DNA of 5,980 nucleotides from Nitrospirota bacterium (GCA_003233615.1 QIMB01000227.1:1-5980); one strand, 5' to 3'. Counted from the stretch's first letter, positions 1-5,687 are shown. Numbers and translations are program-made. Notes: generated by a model from the sequence alone, not told the origin.

Positions 1-296
1 CGGCGGGCGCCTTCCATCATTTTTTCAGGTGACAATAAGGCATAGCGATCAATCGGTGCGTCAGAGATTGTTGATTGTGAGCAATAATGACAATCTTCTT
101 GACAGGCCCCGCTTTTGGCATTCAAGAGCATTTGTAAGCGGACCGAGTTGCCAAAATATGTAGAACGAATCGTATAGGCGGCATTGACCAAGTCCAACAG
201 TTTTTCTTGCGGCGTAGCCAGAATATTGAAGGCTTCTTCGCGTGTGGGAGATGTGCCGTTGAGGACTCGGTTAGCTAAGTCTTGGAAGCAAGTCAT
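1..296 (-). CDS. bioB: Biotin synthase (BioB), N-terminal 98 residues, cut by the left window edge
   Basis: BioB is the radical SAM enzyme that inserts sulfur into dethiobiotin to make biotin, the last step of biotin synthesis. Only the N-terminal third is visible. The reading frame gives NAKSGACQEDCHYCSQS at residues 59-75. This contains the CxxxCxxC motif (Cys65, Cys69, Cys72) that binds the [4Fe-4S] cluster used to cleave S-adenosylmethionine, in the sequence context typical of BioB. The start is the ATG at 296-294. It has a strong AGGAG ribosome binding site (308-304) seven bases upstream, and the next in-frame Met is not until residue 56. The start lies inside the 3' end of rsfS (26-nt overlap), so bioB is probably the last visible gene of the minus-strand operon. 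The substrate-binding C-terminal part and the residues for the second iron-sulfur cluster lie outside the window. Identification is firm; whether the gene is intact cannot be seen. Confidence 0.95.
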   Translation of the reverse strand, partial: MTCFQDLANRVLNGTSPTREEAFNILATPQEKLLDLVNAAYTIRSTYFGNSVRLQMLLNAKSGACQEDCHYCSQSTISDAPIDRYALLSPEKMMEGAR

Positions 297-723
297 TGGG
301 CTTCTCCTGTGGGAGGTATACTAATTGGCGGGGTAGTGTACGCGGGTGTTCAGATTCTGGAATGCTGATCTGAGGGGCATCGGCCCACATTTTTTCCAAT
401 GCGTAATACTGTCTGATATCAGTTCGAAAAATATGGACGATGATATCCCCATAATCGAGCAATATCCAATTTGCAGTTTCTTTACCTTCAATGACCGGGT
501 GCGTGTGATATCGCAGGGTCATTTCTTTTTCAATAATCGCTGCCAGTCCGCGAACCTGACGTGCCGATTCACCCGAGGCGAAAATGAAAAAGTCGGCAAT
601 GGATGTGAGGTCTCCGACTTCTAACACCAGCACGTCTTCGGCTTTTTTATCATTGGCCGTTTGCGCGATGAAAATAGCCTGTTCCTGAGAAATTGATGGT
701 GTTTGTGTGGTCATGCGAGTCAT
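271..723 (-). CDS. rsfS: Ribosomal silencing factor RsfS (YbeB / Iojap family)
   Basis: RsfS binds ribosomal protein L14 (uL14) on the 50S subunit and blocks joining to 30S, lowering translation during starvation; this is known from the family. The protein shows the family pattern: a DDKKAED-like stretch (here NDKKAEDVLVLEV, about residues 24-36), LTSIADFFIFASGESARQV (39-57), and the C-terminal block LLDYGDIIVHIF (88-99) followed by R-YY-LE-MWADAP (104-117). I chose the ATG at 723 because it overlaps the nadD stop as ATGA, which suggests translational coupling; this gives 150 residues. A second ATG at 714 would give 147, and neither has a clear Shine-Dalgarno sequence. A longer frame opening at 774 would start inside nadD and is unlikely. 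After the conserved domain there is an extra proline-rich tail of about 33 residues (118-150) not expected in the core family. Its coding region contains the bioB ribosome binding site and start codon. Confidence 0.93.
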   Translation of the reverse strand: MTRMTTQTPSISQEQAIFIAQTANDKKAEDVLVLEVGDLTSIADFFIFASGESARQVRGLAAIIEKEMTLRYHTHPVIEGKETANWILLDYGDIIVHIFRTDIRQYYALEKMWADAPQISIPESEHPRTLPRQLVYLPQEKPNDLLPRLS

Positions 724-1382
724 CGATATAATTTGTGTTGAATTATATAGGACTCCACAGAGGGCGGCAACCATTGTGCTATGGGACGGTGAAGGGCTTT
801 TTGCTCACGAATGTGTGATGCTGAAATCTCACATGGAGGGACCGATAGGAGGGTAATCGAGCTACCCGAAGGCAGAGCAATATCCAGCCGAGAGGTGTGT
901 TGTTGATCTAGCTCGTAAAGACTGGAAATCGGGGTAGGAGGGAGAAGTGGCATCGACTGGAGTTGTATGAAGGTGACTCCAGGTCTTGAACAGACAATCA
1001 TATGACAGAGCTCAAGTAGGTGAGGGGCGTGTTTCCAACTTTGGAACTCTAAAAAGGCATCCAGTCCGATAATAAATCCTAACTCTGCTCCACTCGGGAC
1101 TTCCTTTTTGAGATGTGTGACGGTGTCGACGCTGTATGACACGGTAGGCGACAGAGCTTCTCGATCATCGACGGCAAAAAAGTCACAGGCTTGTGTGGCC
1201 AACGCGGCCATTTTCAAGCGGTGTTGAGCAGAAGCCAGAGAAGTTGCAGGTTTGTGTGGGGGATCGCCTGTGGGAATGAAGATCACTCGGTCAAGCGCAA
1301 GTGTGTTGTACACGTAGTTGGCGATGTGCAGATGTCCATTGTGGATGGGATTGAAGCTGCCGCCTAGGAGACCAATGAACAC
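720..1382 (-). CDS. nadD: Nicotinate-nucleotide adenylyltransferase (NadD)
   Basis: NadD transfers AMP from ATP to nicotinate mononucleotide, giving deamido-NAD in NAD synthesis. The 220-residue protein has the expected nucleotidyltransferase landmarks: GGSFNPIHNGHL (residues 7-18) with the ATP-binding HxGH motif (His14, His17); PPHK (41-44); IIGLD (104-108) followed by FxxW and SWKH (115-118); SRPG (132-135); and the C-terminal ISASHIR motif (186-192), the family's ISxTxIR signature. The length is normal. The start is GTG at 1382-1380: an in-frame TGA lies only two codons upstream and the Rossmann-fold strand begins immediately, so no other start fits. A weak AAGG lies about ten bases upstream. 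The TGA stop overlaps the rsfS ATG in an ATGA junction. The nadD-rsfS pairing is common across bacteria. The 202-nt gap upstream separates nadD from proB and holds an inverted repeat. Confidence 0.95.
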   Translation of the reverse strand: MFIGLLGGSFNPIHNGHLHIANYVYNTLALDRVIFIPTGDPPHKPATSLASAQHRLKMAALATQACDFFAVDDREALSPTVSYSVDTVTHLKKEVPSGAELGFIIGLDAFLEFQSWKHAPHLLELCHMIVCSRPGVTFIQLQSMPLLPPTPISSLYELDQQHTSRLDIALPSGSSITLLSVPPCEISASHIREQKALHRPIAQWLPPSVESYIIQHKLYR

Positions 1383-1456
1383 GAAAATTCAACCTTTTCA
1401 GAGTGGATGAAGCGAGTAGCCTAGCGGCATCTACCAGGCCGGTGAAGTGATGAATA

Positions 1457-1578
1457 AGGTAAGGAGTGAAAAGTAAGGAGTAAAGAATAAAGATACAGGG
1501 TATGAGTAGAGATTGCAGGGTTTTCGTTTTTCTTGCTTCTCGCTTTCTGCTCCTTATTGTGTACTCCTTCCTTTTCAC
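1457..1578. repeat. Purine-rich inverted repeat with short direct repeats between proB and nadD
   Basis: The left arm (1466-1492) reads GTGAAAAG-T-AAGGAGTA-A-A-G-AATAA-A-G. The reverse complement of 1552-1578 reads GTGAAAAG-G-AAGGAGTA-C-A-C-AATAA-G-G, so 23 of 27 positions match. The arms are separated by about 59 bases. The unit TAAGGAGT also recurs directly on the left side (from about 1460 and again from 1474). The spacer continues in the same purine/pyrimidine-biased style: GAGAAGCAAG-like on one strand, CAGGGT twice (1496-1501 and 1516-1521). The right arm begins six bases after the proB stop. No reading frame here looks like a protein. It resembles the low-complexity intergenic repeats seen in many environmental bacterial genomes. 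A role in transcript folding is possible, but the loop is too long and there is no clean U-tract for a standard terminator. Confidence 0.7.
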
Positions 1579-1584
1579 TTCTGT

Positions 1585-2709
1585 TTACGGAGTTAATGCC
1601 AGGTTGTCTCGGTGTATCACTTCTTTATATTCCAGTGCTCCCAAGAGCTGCTGAATTTCTGACGTGTGTTTGCCTTTGATGCGTTGCAGTGTTTCAGCAG
1701 AATAATTGCTAAGTCCTTGCGCGAAGACGATACCTTCCTCGGTTGTACAGCTAACCGGGGAACCCGTGAGGAACGAACCCTTCACGCTGAGAATTCCTGA
1801 TGCTAATAAACTTTTCCCTCGAAGCACGAGCGCAGTGACGGCCCCTGCATCCAACATGATCTCACCTTTAGGACGTAGGGTAAACGCGATCCATTGTTTA
1901 CGATTGGTGAGGGACGATTCTTGTGACGAAAAAAATGTCCCACTGGAATTCCCTTCCAATGCCTGCCCTAAGGTATTCGGTGTTTCACCGTTCAGCAAAA
2001 GTGTCGGTACACCAAACCGTCCAGCCTGTTTCGCAGCTTGAATTTTTGTCACCATTCCCCCGCGACTGGCTTGGGTTCTGGAGGTTCCTGCTAAATTCTC
2101 AATCTGATTCGTAATGGCTGGAACAAGGGGAATGAGTTTTGCCGAAGGATTGAGGCGGGGATCTTCTTCATAGAGTCCGTTGACATCAGATAATATCACA
2201 AGCAAGTCGGCATCAATCAAATGGGCAATTTGTCCGGCAAGCGTATCATTGTCGCCAAACCGAATCTCATCAACTGCGACGGTATCATTTTCGTTGATAA
2301 TAGGAATGACGCCAAGTTGAAGCAACGTGGTGAGGGTGTGCCTGGCATTGAGAAAACGTCGGCGGTCGGCCAGATCTTGATGGGTTAACAAAATTTGAGC
2401 AATTTTGTGCCCAGACTTTTCAAAGGCCATTTCGTACGCGCGTAAGAGGCGGCTCTGACCAACGGCGGCTGCAGCTTGTTGCAGGGGAACATCCTGAGGG
2501 TAGGTTTTTAAAGCTAAATGGGATATTCCTGCGACGATTGCTCCGGATGAGACGAGCACAAGTTGTCGGTTGTGGGTTTGTAATTTCCCAAATTCCTCAG
2601 CCAACCTTTCGATTCGATCGAGATGGAGGCCTCCTTCAGAAGAGGCCACAAGGCTACTTCCAATTTTTACGACTATGCGTTTGCACGTCGTTAACTGTTG
2701 CTGATGCAT
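1585..2709 (-). CDS. proB: Glutamate 5-kinase (ProB) with C-terminal PUA domain
   Basis: ProB phosphorylates L-glutamate to glutamyl-5-phosphate, the first and usually proline-inhibited step of proline synthesis in the cytoplasm. The 374-residue length is normal for the two-domain form. The amino-acid-kinase domain shows KIGSSL (residues 15-20, phosphate binding), VSSGAIVAG (53-61), the glutamate-site block INENDTVAVDEIRFGDNDTL (138-157), LSDVNGLYEEDPR (173-185) and SRGGMVTKIQAAKQA (215-229). The C-terminal PUA domain starts near residue 271 (KQWIAF-RPKGEIMLDAGA) and runs to about 360. The start is the ATG at 2709-2707, which lies 19 nt inside the end of obgE; GGAG lies 11 bases upstream and AAGG is closer, so translation is probably coupled to obgE. 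The partner enzyme ProA is not next to it and must be encoded elsewhere. No missing key residue was noticed. Confidence 0.96.
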   Translation of the reverse strand: MHQQQLTTCKRIVVKIGSSLVASSEGGLHLDRIERLAEEFGKLQTHNRQLVLVSSGAIVAGISHLALKTYPQDVPLQQAAAAVGQSRLLRAYEMAFEKSGHKIAQILLTHQDLADRRRFLNARHTLTTLLQLGVIPIINENDTVAVDEIRFGDNDTLAGQIAHLIDADLLVILSDVNGLYEEDPRLNPSAKLIPLVPAITNQIENLAGTSRTQASRGGMVTKIQAAKQAGRFGVPTLLLNGETPNTLGQALEGNSSGTFFSSQESSLTNRKQWIAFTLRPKGEIMLDAGAVTALVLRGKSLLASGILSVKGSFLTGSPVSCTTEEGIVFAQGLSNYSAETLQRIKGKHTSEIQQLLGALEYKEVIHRDNLALTP

Positions 2710-3713
2710 GAGCCTTTATTCTCCAGAACGGCCGGTCCGAGGTAGGTGAGCAATGCAGGCAGTCCTTCCCTCGTGATGGCCGAAAGAGGAAAACACGCAT
2801 ACTGGTGTGTGGCGCAATACGCTTGAAGAGCCTGGAGGTGGTGACCTTCACCTTGAGTATCGGTCTTTGTGGCGGCAATGGCAAAAGGGCGTTCAAGTAG
2901 CATTGGGTCGAACGCGTGTAGTTCGTTTCGCAAGGTTTCAAATGTGGTGATCGGGTTTTCTTCAATCCATTCAGTGATATCAATGAGATAGAGCAACAAG
3001 GCCGTTCGCTGAATATGTTTGAGGAATTGAATGCCAAGCCCTTTGCCTTCATGAGCTCCTTCAATTAAGCCAGGAATGTCGGCTACGACAAATGACGAAT
3101 GTTCTGTCCATTCTACGACTCCCAGATGGGGGCGTAAGGTCGTAAATGGATAATTACCGATTTCTGGGTGAGCTGAAGAGATCGCTGAAATTAATGTAGA
3201 CTTTCCGGCATTAGGAAAGCCGATGAGTCCGACATCGGCCAAGAGTTTTAATTCGAGGGTGAGCCAACATTCCGCTCCCAGTGTGCCTGGTTGGAACTCC
3301 CGTGGGGCTTGATTCGTGGATGTGGCAAATCGTGCATTGCCCTTACCACCCTTTCCGCCTTCAGCAATCACGGCTGATTGTCCATGGGCAATCAGGTCGG
3401 CCAGGATCTCGCCGGTCTCTTCTGCCTTGATTAATGTGCCAACAGGGACAGAGATGATCACATCGGCTCCTGCCAAGCCATATCGGTTCGATTTTTGTCC
3501 ACATTCACCCGATTTGGCTTTGTAGTGGCGGAGATAGCGCAGGTCTAAGAGAGTCGACATGCTGTTAGACGCTTCAAAGATGATGTGCCCGCCATTGCCG
3601 CCATCTCCGCCACTAGGCCCGCCAAGAGGAACAAATTTTTCTCGGCGAAAACTTACATGCCCAGAGCCACCATCACCAGCTTTGACAAAAATACGTGCAT
3701 GATCGATGAACAT
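2691..3713 (-). CDS. obgE: GTPase Obg (ObgE/CgtA), 50S ribosome assembly
   Basis: Obg is a large P-loop GTPase that binds the 50S subunit and acts in late ribosome assembly and stress signalling; this is family knowledge. The 340-residue protein opens with the glycine-rich Obg domain (residues 1-158), including GGPSGGDGGNGG (31-42) and GGKGGKGN (119-126). The GTPase domain follows: G1 GFPNAGKS (165-172), Thr191-Thr192 for G2, G3 DIPG (212-215), G4 TKTD (282-285) and a G5-like SAI (311-313). The protein ends soon after the G domain, so the OCT domain of many Gram-positive Obg proteins is absent. G4 normally reads NKxD; here the Asn is Thr, a substitution tolerated in some GTPases. The start is the ATG at 3713-3711 with AGGA five bases upstream. 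The order rplU-rpmA-obgE is widely conserved, but here a 248-nt gap with a long palindrome separates obgE from rpmA. Confidence 0.97.
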   Translation of the reverse strand: MFIDHARIFVKAGDGGSGHVSFRREKFVPLGGPSGGDGGNGGHIIFEASNSMSTLLDLRYLRHYKAKSGECGQKSNRYGLAGADVIISVPVGTLIKAEETGEILADLIAHGQSAVIAEGGKGGKGNARFATSTNQAPREFQPGTLGAECWLTLELKLLADVGLIGFPNAGKSTLISAISSAHPEIGNYPFTTLRPHLGVVEWTEHSSFVVADIPGLIEGAHEGKGLGIQFLKHIQRTALLLYLIDITEWIEENPITTFETLRNELHAFDPMLLERPFAIAATKTDTQGEGHHLQALQAYCATHQYACFPLSAITREGLPALLTYLGPAVLENKGSCISNS

Positions 3714-3734
3714 ACGAGTCCTATCTTATCTGGC

Positions 3735-3907
3735 TTCTAGAAGCCTGTCCGAGACTAGCGAGCGTCAGGAGGTTGTGCAGGTTGGAGTCAGATTTTTTGA
3801 TCATGTGAGGCAAATAGTGGTGACTATTGAACGAAAAGGATCGGACAATCTGGCCAAATCCAGCGCAACCGCAGTAGATCAGTCTAATCTCGGACAGGCT
3901 CCTGGAA
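3735..3907. repeat. Long imperfect palindromic element (MITE/REP-like) between rpmA and obgE
   Basis: The two ends form an inverted repeat: 3735-3758 matches the reverse complement of 3884-3907 at 21 of 24 positions, with core CTCGGACAGGCT and its complement. The symmetry continues inward around one centre near 3820.5. Positions 3771-3780 (GGTTGTGCAG) pair with 3861-3870 (8/10), 3789-3802 pair with 3839-3852 (11/14), and AATAGT (3813-3818) pairs perfectly with ACTATT (3823-3828) across a four-base loop. The whole 173 bp could therefore fold into a single long hairpin in DNA or in the operon mRNA. The left end also overlaps a perfect 14-bp palindrome, GGCTTCTAGAAGCC (3732-3745). No target-site duplication is evident in the flanks, and no convincing protein is encoded. 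A non-autonomous mobile repeat is the best guess, or a structured mRNA processing element; other genomic copies cannot be checked here. Confidence 0.8.
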
Positions 3908-3961
3908 CGAAACTAAAGGGAGTATTGCGAAAAGAAAAGAAAAAAAGAACGCGGGGAATTG

Positions 3962-4216
3962 CTATGCGGAGGGATACACGCTCACCTTGCGCCGGGCAGC
4001 GCCTCCTTCAAACTTGACGGTACCGGATATTTTGGCAAATAACGTATAGTCTTTTCCTAAGCCAACATTCGTTCCAGGATAGAATTTGGTCCCGCGTTGA
4101 CGGACTAAAATGCTGCCTCCAGAAACAGTTTCACCGCCATAGGCTTTGATGCCCAAGTATTGGGGGTTACTATCACGTCCGTTACGGGTTGAACCGCCGC
4201 CTTTTTTATGTGCCAT
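3962..4216 (-). CDS. rpmA: 50S ribosomal protein L27 (bL27)
   Basis: L27 is a component of the large ribosomal subunit whose flexible N-terminus reaches the peptidyl-transferase centre. The 84-residue protein is a textbook match: MAHKKGGGSTRNGRDSNPQY (1-20), GGETVSGGSILVRQRGTKF (27-45), PGTNVGLGKDYTLFA (47-61) and G-VKFE (65-70). It begins directly with MAHKKGGGS. It therefore lacks the cleaved N-terminal extension found in Firmicutes, which argues against that phylum. The ATG at 4216 has GGAG (4227-4224) seven bases upstream. It lies 34 nt after rplU and is surely co-transcribed with it. Just after its stop the transcript is pyrimidine-rich (U-rich, 3949-3930), but I see no stable hairpin before it that would make it an intrinsic terminator. 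Confidence 0.98.
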   Translation of the reverse strand: MAHKKGGGSTRNGRDSNPQYLGIKAYGGETVSGGSILVRQRGTKFYPGTNVGLGKDYTLFAKISGTVKFEGGAARRKVSVYPSA

Positions 4217-4250
4217 GAAGCGTCTCCAGCGCTAAAAAAATAATGTGTGA

Positions 4251-4565
4251 TTAGGGGGTCACAATTTCTGTAATTCGAACTTGCGTGAAACCCTGTCGGT
4301 GTCCTCTGGTCCGACTATATCCTTTTCGGCGTTTCTTTTTGAAGACCGTAATGGATCGAGTTCGCGCATGACGAATAATCTCGGCTTTCACCAAAGCCTG
4401 AGGAATCAGTGGGGTCCCAACAATCGGGGCTTGGTCTGTCTGAATAAACCGAACTGAGTCAAATTCAATGGTTGCTCCAACATCACCAACCAACGACTCA
4501 ACTTGCAGAAGACTCTGTGGTTCGGCTCGATATTGTTTTCCGCCTGTTTCAATGATCGCATACAT
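4251..4565 (-). CDS. rplU: 50S ribosomal protein L21 (bL21)
   Basis: L21 binds 23S rRNA in the large subunit. The 104-residue length is normal. The N-terminus MYAIIETGGKQYRAEP (1-16) and the basic C-terminal rRNA-binding stretch FKKKRRKGYSRTRGHRQ (75-91), followed by T-VRITEI (94-101), are the family signature. The ATG at 4565-4563 is the first codon of the conserved region. An AGGAG (4581-4577) lies 11 bases upstream, slightly far but acceptable. This is the first gene of the minus-strand cluster and is divergent from ilvE. Candidate promoter elements for the operon lie in the 187-nt intergenic region. No clear ribosomal-protein leader structure was recognised. Confidence 0.98.
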   Translation of the reverse strand: MYAIIETGGKQYRAEPQSLLQVESLVGDVGATIEFDSVRFIQTDQAPIVGTPLIPQALVKAEIIRHARTRSITVFKKKRRKGYSRTRGHRQGFTQVRITEIVTP

Positions 4566-4606
4566 AATGTCGGTGACTCCTAATTATTGCTTCTCACAAA
4601 CCATTT

Positions 4607-4636
4607 ATTCTGCCAGTATCTTTACATTTAAGTCAA
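4607..4636 (-). promoter_or_regulatory. Candidate sigma-70 promoter for the rplU operon (proximal)
   Basis: On the minus strand TTGACT (4636-4631) matches five of six bases of the -35 consensus. After an 18-base spacer comes CAGAAT (4612-4607), a 4/6 match to TATAAT, preceded by TG one base upstream as in an extended -10. It lies about 40 bases before the rplU start codon. Location and strand fit the operon head; the -10 is imperfect. Confidence 0.45.
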
Positions 4637-4645
4637 GATTTAAGT
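4626..4645. promoter_or_regulatory. Tandem ATTTAAGT direct repeat over the rplU promoter region
   Basis: ATTTAAGT occurs at 4626-4633 and again exactly at 4638-4645, a 12-bp period. The copies overlap the -35 of the proximal promoter and the distal -10. This is the kind of placement expected of a regulator site, but two short AT-rich copies could arise by chance. Confidence 0.35.
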
Positions 4646-4651
4646 ATATCA
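4643..4651 (-). promoter_or_regulatory. Candidate extended -10 element for rplU (distal)
   Basis: The minus strand reads TGATATACT: TATACT (4648-4643) is a 5/6 match to TATAAT, preceded by TGA as an extended -10. No good -35 lies 17 bases upstream. It overlaps one copy of the ATTTAAGT direct repeat and could be a second, upstream start for the operon. It is weaker evidence than the proximal promoter. Confidence 0.3.
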
Positions 4652-4670
4652 TATGTTCCCAGAACCACGA

Positions 4671-4684
4671 GGTAGCATGCTACC
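4671..4684. promoter_or_regulatory. Perfect 14-bp palindrome GGTAGCATGCTACC, possible operator
   Basis: The sequence equals its own reverse complement over all 14 bases. It sits near the middle of the divergent region between rplU and ilvE, about 106 bases from rplU and 68 from ilvE. A nearby shorter inverted repeat, ACCATA (4682-4687) with TATGGT (4699-4704), partly overlaps it. This is compatible with a dimeric repressor or activator site shared by the divergent genes; no regulator is encoded in the window. Confidence 0.45.
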
Positions 4685-4752
4685 ATACCGATGGTCGTTA
4701 TGGTGACAAGCTGCGAGATATTTTCCAGAAAAGGTAGGTATATATTCTTCAA

Positions 4753-5667
4753 ATGGTAACCGCATCAAAAAAAATATGGATGGATGGGGTATTTGTGAAT
4801 TGGGATGAGGCTTCCGTTCACGTGTTAACCCATTCGCTGCATTATGGTCTGGCAGCCTTTGAGGGCATTCGATGTTATGAAGGCAAGCAGGGGTCAGCTA
4901 TTTTTCGCTTACAAGAACATGTTGATCGCTTGTTTGAGTCCGCCCATATTACTCTGATGCCCATGCCGTTTAATAAAAAAGAAGTGACAGAAGCGATCAT
5001 CGAAACCGTTCGAGTCAATGAGCTTGTTTCGTGTTATATCCGCCCAATTGCCTATATTGGATTTGGAGCGATGGGCGTCTATCCTGGTGATAATCCAACC
5101 CGTCTGTCCATTGCGGCGTGGCCGTGGGGGTCGTATTTGGGTGAGGAGGCGGTGGAAAAAGGTATTCGAGCCAAAATTTCGTCGTTCACTCGGCATCATG
5201 TGAATGTGTCCATGACGCGCGCGAAGGTCTCAGGCTATTATGTGAATTCCATTCTAGCCAAATGGGAAGCCAAGAAATCAGGGTATGAAGAATGTATTCT
5301 GCTTGACCCTGATGGCTATGTCGCGGAAGGAACTGGAGAAAATGTCTTTATCGTGACGAAAGGTGTTCTAAAAACTACACCCTTAACGTCGATTCTTGAC
5401 GGTATTACGCGCAACTCGATTCTCCAATTAGCGCGGGCGAAAAAAATACCAGTGGTTGAGGAGCGTTTTACCCGGGATGCTATGTACGTTGCCGATGAAG
5501 TCTTCTTCACGGGAACAGCAGCCGAAGTGACGCCCGTTCGCGAATTAGATGATCGAATGATTGGTGAGGGGAAGCCAGGTCCAATTACTCAAGCTTTACA
5601 ACGCGATTTTTTCAAGATTGTTCGAGGTGAAGATCCTATCTATGCCAACTGGCTCACTCCCCTTTAG
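4753..5667 (+). CDS. ilvE: Branched-chain amino acid aminotransferase (IlvE), class IV
   Basis: IlvE is a PLP enzyme that transfers the amino group of glutamate to the keto acids of valine, leucine and isoleucine, the last step of their synthesis. The 304-residue length is normal. Fold-type IV landmarks are present: HVLTHSLHYGLAAFEGIRCY (23-42); YIRPIAYIGFG (95-105); RAKVSGYYVNS (156-166) containing the Schiff-base lysine, Lys158; LLDPDGYVAEGTGENVFIV (183-201) with Glu192; LDGITRNSI (215-223); and the phosphate-binding GTAAEVTPV (254-262). The start is the ATG at 4753; an in-frame TAG at 4735-4737 excludes longer forms. There is no well-spaced Shine-Dalgarno: AAGGTAGG (4731-4738) ends 14 bases before the ATG. 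Met10 (4780) also lacks one. It is transcribed away from the ribosomal cluster. D-amino-acid or aminodeoxychorismate enzymes share the fold, but the motif set favours IlvE. Confidence 0.93.
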   Translation: MVTASKKIWMDGVFVNWDEASVHVLTHSLHYGLAAFEGIRCYEGKQGSAIFRLQEHVDRLFESAHITLMPMPFNKKEVTEAIIETVRVNELVSCYIRPIAYIGFGAMGVYPGDNPTRLSIAAWPWGSYLGEEAVEKGIRAKISSFTRHHVNVSMTRAKVSGYYVNSILAKWEAKKSGYEECILLDPDGYVAEGTGENVFIVTKGVLKTTPLTSILDGITRNSILQLARAKKIPVVEERFTRDAMYVADEVFFTGTAAEVTPVRELDDRMIGEGKPGPITQALQRDFFKIVRGEDPIYANWLTPL

Positions 5668-5687
5668 CTTTTCTCAAATATCTGCGT

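Larger units (their letters stand above)
1..4565 (-). other. Probable operon rplU-rpmA-obgE-proB-nadD-rsfS-bioB
   Basis: Seven genes lie in the same direction. Junctions from the 5' end are: 34-nt gap (rplU/rpmA), 248-nt gap (rpmA/obgE), 19-nt overlap (obgE/proB), 202-nt gap (proB/nadD), 4-nt ATGA overlap (nadD/rsfS) and 26-nt overlap (rsfS/bioB). I saw no convincing intrinsic terminator inside. The overlaps support translational coupling within obgE-proB and nadD-rsfS-bioB. The two long gaps hold repeats and could separate the set into sub-operons. The order rplU-rpmA-obgE, with proB and nadD-rsfS following, is known in many bacteria; bioB as the trailing gene is less common. Confidence 0.7.

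Noticed and set aside
724..774. Longer N-terminus for RsfS (start at 774)
   Set aside because: It would add 17 residues encoded inside nadD without a ribosome binding site. The ATGA junction at 723 is the more natural start.
1291..1578. Minus-strand 95-residue frame between proB and nadD
   Set aside because: It starts exactly on the repeat arm, is very Lys/Arg-rich because of the purine-rich repeat, and runs out of frame into nadD. It has no family resemblance.
2654..3064. Minus-strand 136-residue frame over obgE/proB
   Set aside because: It lies in another frame within two unmistakable genes.
3706..4017. Plus-strand 103-residue frame across the rpmA-obgE gap
   Set aside because: It overlaps the obgE start and rpmA end on the opposite strand and spans the palindromic element. 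No ribosome binding site or recognisable domain.
4468..4737. Plus-strand 89-residue frame entering the divergent region
   Set aside because: Its first third is antisense to rplU, and the rest covers promoter-like AT-rich DNA. No protein family features.
4566..4752. A ribosomal-protein L21 leader or riboswitch
   Set aside because: No recognisable leader fold was found; only a small palindrome, a direct repeat and promoter-like hexamers are visible.
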